This document shows, one piece after another, positions 18,444-26,931 of a stretch of DNA of 36,002 bases. Both the position numbers and the translations under genes were made by a program. The notes beneath the pieces are model-generated. The model was given only the letters and a program-made list of their open reading frames with translations. It had not been told where the DNA came from and did not search any database. The stretch comes from a bacterium. GTDB taxonomy: Bacteria; JAJVIF01; JAPKYR01. The stretch's first letter is position 1. Every line of letters starts with the position of its first letter. The DNA lies in the NCBI GenBank assembly GCA_026394215.1, contig JAPKYR010000222.1:1-36002 (forward strand), written 5' to 3'.

Positions 18444-18938
18444 ATGTTTCGCGATTATTACGAAATACTTGAAATCGATCCGGAGGCCACGAATGAAGAA
18501 ATCAAAAAGGCCTACCGGAATCTTGCGCTTGAAGTGCATCCGGACTGTCATCAGGACAACCATGACGACCGCAACGTGGAGATGTCTCTGATAAATGAAG
18601 CCTACTCGGTGCTGAGCGACAGGAGTGAGAGATCGTCGTACGATGTCGAATGGCGGAGTTATTATAGGAAAAAAGGCCTTGTGAGGAGTATTAAAAATTC
18701 CGGTATTTCAAAAAATGGCGCGGAATCGAAAGACCTTACAAGGCCTGTGCATTTCGAAGCCGCTACCCCGTCCGAGAGAGAGTCATTCTGGAAATCAAAC
18801 CGCTTTCTTATAATTGTCCTTGTAATTCTCATTATTATTCTCATGCTTACTACAGCAGGAAAGATTCGACATACGTGGCATCCGTGGCATGCGACTCCGG
18901 CGCATGATTTCCCTGTTCAATTAGCTCCGCCACGGTAG
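18444..18938 (+). CDS. J-domain (DnaJ-like) protein with C-terminal membrane helix
   Basis: 164 residues from the ATG at 18444, which begins the J-domain directly; an in-frame start 87 nt upstream would lie inside the HEAT gene. The J-domain spans 3-65 with H32-P33-D34, which stimulates Hsp70 ATPase in this family. There is no G/F region, zinc centre or substrate domain, so it is a minimal co-chaperone. A strongly hydrophobic stretch at ~118-138 (FLIIVLVILIIILML) should anchor it, with the J-domain in the cytosol. The last ~18 residues are encoded by the left arm and spacer of an inverted repeat, so the native C-terminus may have been replaced. It follows the HEAT gene by 34 nt. Confidence 0.85.
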   Translation: MFRDYYEILEIDPEATNEEIKKAYRNLALEVHPDCHQDNHDDRNVEMSLINEAYSVLSDRSERSSYDVEWRSYYRKKGLVRSIKNSGISKNGAESKDLTRPVHFEAATPSERESFWKSNRFLIIVLVILIIILMLTTAGKIRHTWHPWHATPAHDFPVQLAPPR

Positions 18939-18971
18939 CACAAGAATCATGCGCCGGAGTCGCATGCCACG
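18883..18971. repeat. 27-bp perfect inverted repeat, family C
   Basis: The arm CGTGGCATGCGACTCCGGCG... at 18883-18909 is inverted without mismatch at 18945-18971, with a 35-nt spacer. The left arm lies inside the 3' end of the J-domain gene. It sits between convergent genes and could also act as a bidirectional terminator. Confidence 0.92.
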
Positions 18972-18984
18972 TTAGCTACGATTG

Positions 18985-20337
18985 CTACCTTTTTTCTATG
19001 TCCGGGAATTTGAGAAAAACCGCAAGGCCGATAAGGATAAAGATTGATGCTACCGGCCCGATTATCCTTACCCCTGTTTCTCCAACCGCATGGGTTCCTT
19101 CTGCGGATGAGGTTGCGCCGATTTTAAGAATAATATTCAACGCGGTTGCCGACAACGCGATTCCAACTTTGTTCAGAAGCGCCTGGCTCGCGAAATATAA
19201 ACCCTCGCGATGTTTACCCGACTGCTCGCTGTCGCGATCGATGATATCTGCAAGAAGGCTGTTAGGGATTATAAATAAAAGCGACAGAGGTAATCCTATC
19301 AGCGCGAATAGAATGTAACCCATTGCCGGGTTTTTAAATGGCCCTATACCGATAAGGCCGATAAATGGTAACAATACAGCAAACATGATTGACATGACAA
19401 TCATCGATTTTCGTTTTCCGAATTTTTTCCCTAGCCAATAAGAACCAACTCCCGCGACCGTGGCTACTGCAAGTGCTGTTCCAAGAATGAGAATAAACGC
19501 ACCATTGTCTCCAAAAAGGTATGCAGCGATATATTTAGCGGATGTCTCCACCATCTTGAATCCAAACCAGAAACATATTGTTGCGATCAAATAAATCCTG
19601 AACGGTGTGAATGAAAGAGCCGATTTGACCTGGGAGAATGTTGACGGCCTTGTTATATTCTCTTCAACAGTGCTTTCGTTCGGTATTTTTACGAATGCGG
19701 CTACAAGAAGAAATGGAATCGTGGCAATTGATGCGATTATGATCGCCCCAGGGGTGAATGGGATTGTATCCGGTATGAACTGAATTACGGCAACGCCCCC
19801 GAATGTCCCAAGGATTAGAAATACTGACTGAAGCGTAGTTACAAGAAGCCGATCGGATGGAGTAGGCGTGATTTCGGGTAACATCGCGAGGTAGGGAGTT
19901 ACTGCAGTTGTAAAGAAAATGAAAAAGAGAGGATAAATAAACGCAAGCCAGATTAAATTCATGATTGACGGATCATGCGTTGGCGGCATCGTGAAAAGGA
20001 CAAGAAACAATCCCATTAATGGAGCACCAATTACTAGAAATGGTTTACGTCTTCCGAACCGCGATCTGAAATGATCGGAGATATTTCCAATCCATGGGTC
20101 ATCAAATCCATCGACGATCCGCCCAAGCCCGTTTAGTAATCCGAAAAGATATCCGCCTGCTATGACCGCTCCAAATATGGTTATCGGCGCGATCAGCGAG
20201 ACGCCTTCCACCGGGACATAATAAATTTGTGGAATCTGCCCGATCGAGAACGCGATCATCTGCACGCCGAAATACCCGGAGGCGTATAGAATAGCCTGAT
20301 TCAGCGGGATCCGTCTCTTTTGATTCTCGTCAGACAT
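18985..20337 (-). CDS. GPH-family (MFS_2) sugar:cation symporter
   Basis: A 450-residue, highly hydrophobic protein with about 12 predicted membrane segments, the usual size for the glycoside-pentoside-hexuronide:cation symporters. Family signatures are GLGRIVDGFDDPWIGNISD in the first bundle and the RSRFGRRKPF loop after it. Members move sugars or glycosides with Na+ or H+ across the inner membrane. No sugar-degrading gene lies beside it, so the substrate is open. It is monocistronic and convergent with the J-domain gene. The ATG at 20337 has only a weak ribosome site. Confidence 0.9.
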   Translation of the reverse strand: MSDENQKRRIPLNQAILYASGYFGVQMIAFSIGQIPQIYYVPVEGVSLIAPITIFGAVIAGGYLFGLLNGLGRIVDGFDDPWIGNISDHFRSRFGRRKPFLVIGAPLMGLFLVLFTMPPTHDPSIMNLIWLAFIYPLFFIFFTTAVTPYLAMLPEITPTPSDRLLVTTLQSVFLILGTFGGVAVIQFIPDTIPFTPGAIIIASIATIPFLLVAAFVKIPNESTVEENITRPSTFSQVKSALSFTPFRIYLIATICFWFGFKMVETSAKYIAAYLFGDNGAFILILGTALAVATVAGVGSYWLGKKFGKRKSMIVMSIMFAVLLPFIGLIGIGPFKNPAMGYILFALIGLPLSLLFIIPNSLLADIIDRDSEQSGKHREGLYFASQALLNKVGIALSATALNIILKIGATSSAEGTHAVGETGVRIIGPVASIFILIGLAVFLKFPDIEKR

Positions 20338-20380
20338 TTTCTATTTTACAGACCGGGAATAATAACATGATTTCGTTAGC

Positions 20381-20509
20381 AATGTATCAGAACCACGCGC
20401 GTCAGCAAGTGGTCTACGAACTACAATATAGTATCTCTTGCATCAGTAACTCAAAGTCTGACATTGATCATTGCAGACCACTTGCTGACGCGCGTGGTTC
20501 TGATACATT
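20381..20509. repeat. 35-bp perfect inverted repeat, family D
   Basis: AATGTATCAGAACCACGCGC... at 20381-20415 is perfectly inverted at 20475-20509 around a 59-nt spacer. The right arm reads through as PLADARGSD in one frame, a phrase I recall from spurious hypothetical proteins in several environmental phyla; this was not searched. It fills the gap between the symporter and the membrane-protein cluster. Nothing coding is supported in 20338-20591. Confidence 0.93.
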
Positions 20510-20591
20510 CGATAATCTTTACAGGTTGTTGTCATATGACGGAGATGTTTCGAAACTTTTATAATGACTCTCAATATGTTAAATTAGCGGC

Positions 20592-21596
20592 ATGACTGTC
20601 GGCTTTGATGAAAATGGACAACTATTAAGCCTTATCGATATCCGCCCGATGGACCTCGGCGATATCCTCGACGGTACTATTCGCGTATACCGGAAAAGGC
20701 CATGGGTATTTGTCGCCATCCTCGCGATTATTGTCAGCATCCCGATGTTCGTAACCCAGGTCGCGACAACTTACATGCAGAATCTGCTGCTGGAAATCAT
20801 TAAATCGATCCAGATTTCAGGAAATACCGATTTAAGCGGCGTCATTAGGTCGCGTGAATATATCAACGCGTCGGCTGCCATGCTTGCAAGCGGAATTTTC
20901 CTCTTCTTTCTTGCCCCGATTGCCCAGGCCGCGATGGTTTATACCGTCAGCGAGACGATTCTTGGCAGGGATATCGATGTCGCACGGAGCCTGAATCACA
21001 TCAAACCCGTATCGGGGGTAATTATTTTCGCCTATCTTCTTTACCTGTTTATTGCCCTTGGGGTTTTCGCCGTGGTTCTTGGAATTATGGCGTTGATTAC
21101 AATGGCGGTCGGAGTTCAAAACACAGCAGCTGTTGTTTCCATCGCCATGTTTCTATTGTTAATATATTCCCTTTTCATAACTTTTCTGACGATCAAATAC
21201 ATGTTCATCCCGCAGTCGGTAGTTCTCGACAATACCGGCGCTTCCGGCGGATTGAAACGATCATATGGCTTGAGCACCGGCTACTGGTGGCGGACATTCG
21301 GTATCTACCTTGTCATCAGTCTCATAGTGGGGATTATTTCCGGACTCCTAGGCAGGGGAGTTCAATTGATTGAATTCGGCATTAACAATATCCCCGGGGT
21401 CACATCCGCGGTGGGACTTGCGCTGGGCGGCGTAATAATGACATGCATCACGCTTTTTCTTAATCCGGTTACATTTATTGCATCTACTTTGATGTATTAT
21501 GATCTTAGAATAAGAAAAGAAGGATTCGACCTTGTCCTTCTTTCGGAATCCATTGCCGGAGGCAGCGGAGAATCGCGGGAGAATAATCGCAGCTGA
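20592..21596 (+). CDS. Polytopic membrane protein, GPDPase_memb-like, paralogue 1 of 3
   Basis: A 334-residue protein. A soluble N-terminal signature RPMDLGDILDGTIRVYRKRPW (from ~18) is followed by about six hydrophobic segments, with a basic RIRKEGFDLVLL near the C-terminus. It resembles proteins annotated as glycerophosphodiesterase membrane domain, but no phosphodiesterase catalytic domain is present. It shares the whole layout with the two genes downstream. The ribosome site is weak. The function of this membrane domain is not known to me. Confidence 0.8.
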   Translation: MTVGFDENGQLLSLIDIRPMDLGDILDGTIRVYRKRPWVFVAILAIIVSIPMFVTQVATTYMQNLLLEIIKSIQISGNTDLSGVIRSREYINASAAMLASGIFLFFLAPIAQAAMVYTVSETILGRDIDVARSLNHIKPVSGVIIFAYLLYLFIALGVFAVVLGIMALITMAVGVQNTAAVVSIAMFLLLIYSLFITFLTIKYMFIPQSVVLDNTGASGGLKRSYGLSTGYWWRTFGIYLVISLIVGIISGLLGRGVQLIEFGINNIPGVTSAVGLALGGVIMTCITLFLNPVTFIASTLMYYDLRIRKEGFDLVLLSESIAGGSGESRENNRS

Positions 21597-21643
21597 TTTT
21601 TTCCCTAAAGCTCCCTGCCACTAATAAATAGCAGGGTAGAAAC

Positions 21644-22660
21644 ATGCATAACCCCGACATAGCCTCGCAGACGGAAAGCCTGATCACCATGCGCCCGATG
21701 GACCTGGGCGAAATTCTCGACGGCACGATACGCGTTTATCGCCGGAGACCTTGGCTGTTCGTGAGCATCATCGCCGCAATCGCGGGGATTCCGATGACGA
21801 TAACCCAAATCTCGGCATTGATGATGAGCGAGTACTTCAACCAGATGGTGCTGTCGAACATGTCAAACATTCAGAATTTCTCCCCTTTCAACTTACAATT
21901 TATGCTCGATAAGGCCGTCACTATTACATTAATCCTTATCTGCGGGGACGCGAACTTTTTCCTTCAGACAATCGCGACCGGCGCGGCGGTGCACGGTGTC
22001 AGCGAGACTATCCTCGGTCGCGATGTGCTGTTCAGCGACTGCATGATAGTCATCTGGCCGCTTTCCGGCGAGATTCTTGTCGCCAAGTTTCTTGCCGGCG
22101 CTATTACCGTAATCCCAATAGTAATCATAATTGCGTTAGTTATATCCTCGACTTATATGAATCCATATGCGGGCGCAGGAGCGTTTTTAGGGATAATAAC
22201 GATATTGGTACTGGTAATGTATTTCTTAATATTTTATTTCCTTATAAGATTCCTATTCATCCCGCAGATCGTAGTCATTGAAAAAATTGACGCGTTCAAA
22301 ACGATAAAACGCTCCTTGAAAATTACCAACGGTTTTGGGTGGCGCATTTTTTGGCTGATTTTCGTGATTGGATTTATTATAGGCGTCATCGGATTGCTGC
22401 TTCAGCAGGGTATCACCCTCTCAGTTAAGGGTATCGAAGCGATCCCCGGCGTGAATCACGCGATCGGTCTCGCGATCGAGGGCGTCCTTATGACCATCGT
22501 AAATTTCATGACATACCCGGTCATGTTCATCGCGACCACGCTTATCTACTACGATATTCTGATACGCAAGGAAGGATTCGACCTCGTGCATCTCGCGCGG
22601 TCGATGGGTATCGAGCCAAAAGAACCCGAAAGCCCGCTTGAATCGGTACCGCTGGGATAA
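21644..22660 (+). CDS. Polytopic membrane protein, GPDPase_memb-like, paralogue 2 of 3
   Basis: A 338-residue protein. It repeats the signature MRPMDLGEILDGTIRVYRRRPW and the tail LIRKEGFDLVHLARSMG, and is closest to paralogue 1. It has about six membrane segments and a short charged cytoplasmic tail. AGGG lies ~8 nt before the ATG. The 47-nt gap before it contains a short CCCTGC/GCAGGG inverted repeat. It probably forms an operon with its neighbours; a hetero-oligomeric membrane complex is possible but inferred. Confidence 0.8.
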   Translation: MHNPDIASQTESLITMRPMDLGEILDGTIRVYRRRPWLFVSIIAAIAGIPMTITQISALMMSEYFNQMVLSNMSNIQNFSPFNLQFMLDKAVTITLILICGDANFFLQTIATGAAVHGVSETILGRDVLFSDCMIVIWPLSGEILVAKFLAGAITVIPIVIIIALVISSTYMNPYAGAGAFLGIITILVLVMYFLIFYFLIRFLFIPQIVVIEKIDAFKTIKRSLKITNGFGWRIFWLIFVIGFIIGVIGLLLQQGITLSVKGIEAIPGVNHAIGLAIEGVLMTIVNFMTYPVMFIATTLIYYDILIRKEGFDLVHLARSMGIEPKEPESPLESVPLG

Positions 22661-22717
22661 TATCATAAGCGCTTTTTTCTAAGATAAGTTCAATCGTTCT
22701 CTTGAGGTGTCTGGGAT

Positions 22718-23737
22718 ATGAATACAACAATATCTGAGAATGAGGATCGGGAGAGATTACTCGACCTGAGTCCGATGGACCTTAGTGATATCCTGGTCAG
22801 GACGTTCAGGATTTACTTGAAAAGGCCCCTGCTTTTTTTCGGGATTGTGGCGGTTATTGCGGGAATTCCCATGGCATTGTTCGAGACTTCGATCCTCCTA
22901 TTTTCCAAATCAGGAATTCCTATATTTATGCTGAGTGGTGAATCAACTGAGATTATCAAGAACCTGGACATAATTGGGACATTGTTCTTGGTGTCCCTGC
23001 TATTTAATTACTTCCTTCAGGCGGTAGCGACAGGTGGGATAGTCCATGCGATTCGGATGATATTTCTTGGTCGTGAAACCGATTTAAGAGCCTGTCTTAA
23101 AGCAGCCTGGTCTAAATCTGCCGTAATTGTCAGGGCAAGGCTATTGGCAGGGATTATTTATGTGATAGCATTTTTTTGTATTTTGTTAATCATTTACATT
23201 AGTCAAACAGTTGGGTATGAAAATGGGAAACCTGGATTACTCCTTACCTTGGAGTTTACCGGGTTAATTTTATTTTATTGTTCTATTTTCTTTTTTGCGA
23301 TTAAGTACATTCTTATCCCTCAGGCTGTGATAATCGAAAATCTTCAGACAGTAAATGCGTTGAAACGGTCGTGGGGCCTGATTTCCGGCCACTGGTGGGA
23401 GGGGATGGGCGTTGCGTTTGTCATTAACTTTATAATTTTTATCGTCAGTTCTTTATTCGACTTGGGAATTTCCTATCTTGGCGGGCTGGTCGAACTGATC
23501 CCTGGAATGTATCAATATGCCGGATTGGTGATATTGGTGATTTTCCATACACTCTTCTGTCTATTTTTATACCCGTTAAGCCTGATCGCGTACACGTTGC
23601 TCTATTTCAACATTCGCGTGGTCAGCGAGGGATTCGATCTTGAAAAACTTCAGGCAAGCGAGGGGAATATCGAAAAGGTTGGTGAAAATGTAGAGGGCTG
23701 TACTGTAGTAAAATGCTCTGGAAGTGCTAGCGTGTAA
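22718..23737 (+). CDS. Polytopic membrane protein, GPDPase_memb-like, paralogue 3 of 3
   Basis: A 339-residue protein and the most diverged of the three. The N-terminal block is LSPMDLSDILVRTFRIYLKRP and the C-terminal block VVSEGFDLEKL. It has about six membrane segments. The last ~20 residues (GCTVVKCSGSASV) contain two Cys and do not match the other copies. GAGGTG lies ~12 nt before the ATG. It is the last gene before a 338-nt gap and clpC. Confidence 0.78.
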   Translation: MNTTISENEDRERLLDLSPMDLSDILVRTFRIYLKRPLLFFGIVAVIAGIPMALFETSILLFSKSGIPIFMLSGESTEIIKNLDIIGTLFLVSLLFNYFLQAVATGGIVHAIRMIFLGRETDLRACLKAAWSKSAVIVRARLLAGIIYVIAFFCILLIIYISQTVGYENGKPGLLLTLEFTGLILFYCSIFFFAIKYILIPQAVIIENLQTVNALKRSWGLISGHWWEGMGVAFVINFIIFIVSSLFDLGISYLGGLVELIPGMYQYAGLVILVIFHTLFCLFLYPLSLIAYTLLYFNIRVVSEGFDLEKLQASEGNIEKVGENVEGCTVVKCSGSASV

Positions 23738-23991
23738 AACCGTTTACTTCACTCAAAAAATATCATTCACCCCTTCCCCCATCTATAGTCTTGTGGTATA
23801 TATTTAACAAGGGTGAAGAAGATATAAGGATATTCTAAAATCCCTCCGATTCCCTTAACTCAACCGGGCGCTTCCTGATGCGATACTAATTCACAAGGCA
23901 TTTAAACCGGCCTCGAAGCTTCCGTGTCTGATTATTTGAGCGCCATCTACCGGGTTTAATCGGTTTTATGGGCGGGAATCGGCGCGATACC

Positions 23992-24021
23992 TTGTACCTG
24001 ACGCAATAAGGATAGTATGAT
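23992..24021 (+). promoter_or_regulatory. Candidate clpC promoter
   Basis: TTGTAC (23992-23997), 18 nt, then TATGAT (24016-24021), 55 nt before the ATG. The remaining gap 23738-23991 shows an AT-centred dyad CTTGT-N12-ACAAG at 23790-23811 but no CIRCE or CtsR box, and no gene. The clpC ribosome site AAGGAG lies 8 nt before its ATG. Confidence 0.35.
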
Positions 24022-24075
24022 TAAAGGATAGAGTTCCTTTTTCGCCAACGGGTGGAATGGTAAGGAGCGCAAGCC

Positions 24076-26586
24076 ATGTGGGAAAAATTTACATCATCAT
24101 CCAAACGCGTAATCAAGTACGCTCATGAGGAAGCGAAACACTTCCGGAATGACGTAGTCGATACCGAGCACCTTCTCCTGGGGCTTCTCAAGGACGAAAA
24201 CTCGTTCGCGGTCAAAGCCCTTCTCCAGATGGAGGTCAATATCGAGAAGGTACGTTCCGCTGTCATACAGGAAATCCCGATAGGCAGCTACGATTTCGAG
24301 AACCTGAATTTCTCCAAGCAGAGCAAGGAAGTCCTCGAGCTTGCTTACAAGGAAGCTCGACAGCTCAGGCATACGTTTATCGGCTCCGAGCACCTTCTCT
24401 TAGGAATTCTGAAAGTCTCGGAATCAAAAGCGTGCGAGATTCTGAATCAGCACCATGTGACCTACCAGACCGCCAAAAAGGTTATCATCGGGATGATCCA
24501 GCAGCCTGCCGCGAAGAAAGCGAGGAGCAAAACTCCGACTCTGGATGAATTCGGGATCGACCTTAATCAGCTTGCGCGCGACGGTAAACTCGATCCGGTC
24601 GTGGGTCGAAAAATGGAAATCAAGCGCCTGATTCAGATTCTCTCGAAAAGGACAAAAAATAACCCGGTACTTATCGGGGAGCCGGGGGTCGGAAAGACCG
24701 CGATTGTCGAGGGTCTGGCGCAGTTGATTGTTAACGACCAGGTTCCCGGCACGTTAAGAAAGGCGCGCATGGTATCGCTCGATCTTGCGGGGCTTGTCGC
24801 GGGTACGAAATTCCGGGGCGAGTTCGAGGATCGTCTGAAACGTGTGATGAAGGAAATCACGACTGCCGACCAGGAAGAACCGATTATCCTTTTCATAGAT
24901 GAATTGCATACAGTAATCGGCGCCGGGGCTGCGGAGGGCGCGATAGATGCGTCGAATATCCTGAAACCTGCATTGTCCCGCGGCGAATTAAGATGTATCG
25001 GGGCGACGACAAATAACGAATACAAGAAGTATATCGAACGAAACGGCGCGCTTGAGAGACGTTTCCAGCCGGTGACTGTCGAAGAACCTACAGTCGAGGA
25101 GACTATCGATATTCTGTACGGGCTGAAACCCCGATATGAGGATCATCACGGGGTCGAAATTACGGATGAATCGATACGTGCTGCTGCGTATTATTCTCAA
25201 AGATTCATAACCAGCCGTTCGCTTCCGGACAAGGCTATAGACCTTCTCGACGAGGCGTGCAGCAAGGTCGCGATTTTTGAAAGCCTTGAAGAGATAGAAA
25301 AGGAAGCGGCAAAAACCCCCGTTGGAATCGGGGTCAGTGCCGATAGCACGGTCGAGGTCCCGACGCGTGTCGAGGTTCCCGATGTCGGTCCATATGAAGA
25401 AGACGAGCAGGAGATAATAGAAGATGAAGAAACATCGGTAATGGAACGGCCTGTAAAGCGCGGAAAGAAAGTCCGCGTGAAAGTTACCGAAGAGGATATC
25501 GCGCAGGTTGTTCATGCATGGACTGGAATTCCTGTCTCCGCAATTGCCGAGGAAGAGACCAAGAAGCTTCTAAAAACAGAGGAAATTCTCGCGCAGAGGG
25601 TTAAGGGTCAAACAGCGGCGATTGAGATTCTTGGACGCGCTCTCAGGCGCGCAAGGGTAGGGCTTAAAGACCCGAAACGCCCGACCGGGGCATTCCTGTT
25701 TGCCGGCCCCACAGGCGTCGGTAAAACCGAGCTTGCGAAAGCACTCGCCGAATTCCTGTTTGGCGACGAGAAGGCGTTGATCCGTTTCGATATGTCGGAA
25801 TATATGGAGCGGCACTCGGTATCGAGGCTTGTCGGCGCTCCTCCGGGATATGTCGGATTCGATGAGGGCGGCCAATTGACTGAAGCTGTAAAACGTCGTC
25901 CTTATTCGATAATCCTGATGGATGAAATTGCGAAGGCTCATTACGAAGTTTTCAATATTCTGCTCCAGATCATGGAGGATGGCGTAGTTACCGATTCGCA
26001 TGGACGACATGTGGACCTGAAAAACTGCATTATCATCCTGACGTCGAACCTTGGTACGGATTCGATCGGCATGGAAGAACCGCTGGGTTTCAGATCCAAA
26101 TCGGTCGATGATCTCTCGTCCGACCAGATCTACAAACAGATGGAGCCTAAGGTGCAGGAAGCTTTAAGGCGCGCATTCCGTCCGGAATTTCTTAACAGGC
26201 TCGATGAGGTAGTTCTGTTCAGGGCGTTAAACGAGGAAGATATTATCGAGATTGCCGAAAAATTCCTCAATCGTGTCGGCGATTCGGCAAGGGAGCATGA
26301 GTTAATTGTGGAGTATACGCCTGAGCTGAAACATTATCTGGCCAGGAAGGGATTCTCCAAGGCTCAGGGCGCCAGACCGTTACGCAGGCTGATTCAGAAA
26401 GAGATTGAGGACCCGTTGTCGGAGCAGTTATTGAGGGCGGAATACATGCCCGGCGAGACGGTAAGGGTGTCGATCGAAGGTGAAGGCGACGCTGAGCATA
26501 TTGTCTTCAAGGGGATCGGAATAAAAGAACCGATCGAGAAAGGGGTTACGGCTGCTCTTCCTGAAAAAGCGGATAGTCCTGCCTGA
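24076..26586 (+). CDS. clpC: ClpC-type AAA+ unfoldase with replaced middle domain
   Basis: An 836-residue protein. Two Clp-N repeats occupy 1-145. AAA-1 has Walker A GEPGVGKT (201-208), Walker B FIDELH and the arginine motif GALERRF. AAA-2 has Walker A GPTGVGKT (544-551), Walker B LMDEI and [13 protein letters not shown] tripeptide loop after the second Walker B sits where ClpC docks on ClpP. It unfolds proteins for ClpP; no clpP is in the window. In Bacillus ClpC the middle domain is a coiled coil with a UVR motif. Here residues ~402-470 are instead an acidic, Pro- and Val-rich stretch ([17 protein letters not shown]). The usual DEIEKAH reads DEIAKAH. Confidence 0.95.
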   Translation: MWEKFTSSSKRVIKYAHEEAKHFRNDVVDTEHLLLGLLKDENSFAVKALLQMEVNIEKVRSAVIQEIPIGSYDFENLNFSKQSKEVLELAYKEARQLRHTFIGSEHLLLGILKVSESKACEILNQHHVTYQTAKKVIIGMIQQPAAKKARSKTPTLDEFGIDLNQLARDGKLDPVVGRKMEIKRLIQILSKRTKNNPVLIGEPGVGKTAIVEGLAQLIVNDQVPGTLRKARMVSLDLAGLVAGTKFRGEFEDRLKRVMKEITTADQEEPIILFIDELHTVIGAGAAEGAIDASNILKPALSRGELRCIGATTNNEYKKYIERNGALERRFQPVTVEEPTVEETIDILYGLKPRYEDHHGVEITDESIRAAAYYSQRFITSRSLPDKAIDLLDEACSKVAIFESLEEIEKEAAKTPVGIGVSADSTVEVPTRVEVPDVGPYEEDEQEIIEDEETSVMERPVKRGKKVRVKVTEEDIAQVVHAWTGIPVSAIAEEETKKLLKTEEILAQRVKGQTAAIEILGRALRRARVGLKDPKRPTGAFLFAGPTGVGKTELAKALAEFLFGDEKALIRFDMSEYMERHSVSRLVGAPPGYVGFDEGGQLTEAVKRRPYSIILMDEIAKAHYEVFNILLQIMEDGVVTDSHGRHVDLKNCIIILTSNLGTDSIGMEEPLGFRSKSVDDLSSDQIYKQMEPKVQEALRRAFRPEFLNRLDEVVLFRALNEEDIIEIAEKFLNRVGDSAREHELIVEYTPELKHYLARKGFSKAQGARPLRRLIQKEIEDPLSEQLLRAEYMPGETVRVSIEGEGDAEHIVFKGIGIKEPIEKGVTAALPEKADSPA

Positions 26587-26620
26587 AGTCCGAAATATAA
26601 TATTTACCTGAACTGAAAAT

Positions 26621-26650
26621 AGCCCTCCCGATTTCCGGGAGGGTTGATTT
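26621..26650 (+). terminator. Intrinsic terminator after clpC
   Basis: CCCTCCCG (26623-26630) pairs with CGGGAGGG (26636-26643) around a 5-nt loop, then TTGATTTT. It lies 36 nt after the clpC stop. Confidence 0.82.
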
Positions 26651-26722
26651 TATCGGTGCAGGGGTTGTACATTGAAGCCTGATTCTGATTTGTCGCTTAT
26701 CAATGAGATTGTGGCTGGAAAG

Positions 26723-26890
26723 GGGCTGTTGAAAAAGCCTGAATTTCTTAAAATTATGTAGACAGGCTTTCCAGCCTGTTACTTAAAATTATGTAGGACA
26801 GGCTTTCCAGCCTGTTACTATTCATCATGGTTCAAGAAACAGACTGGAAAGCCTGTTCTACATAATTACGTTTTGTTTTTTCGACAGCCC
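26723..26890. mobile_element. MITE-like non-autonomous element, family E
   Basis: The ends GGGCTGTTGAAAAA and (inverted) GGGCTGTCGAAAAA match closely. Inside, AATTATGTAG-ACAGGCTTTCCAG occurs on both arms, and the left arm has an additional tandem copy (26748-26783 and 26783-26819) facing an inverted one at 26837-26868. It has no coding capacity. It fills the gap between clpC and the J-domain gene; nothing else is seen in 26651-26931. Confidence 0.75.
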
Positions 26891-26931
26891 TTGAAAAGCC
26901 TGCGCATCAGGTAAAACTTTTCGGATAACAC

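Noticed and set aside
20367-20564. 65-codon plus-strand reading frame
   Set aside because: Almost all of it is the family D inverted repeat.
26748-26868. CRISPR-like direct repeats
   Set aside because: The units abut with no unique spacers, one is inverted, and no cas gene is present; the MITE explanation fits better.
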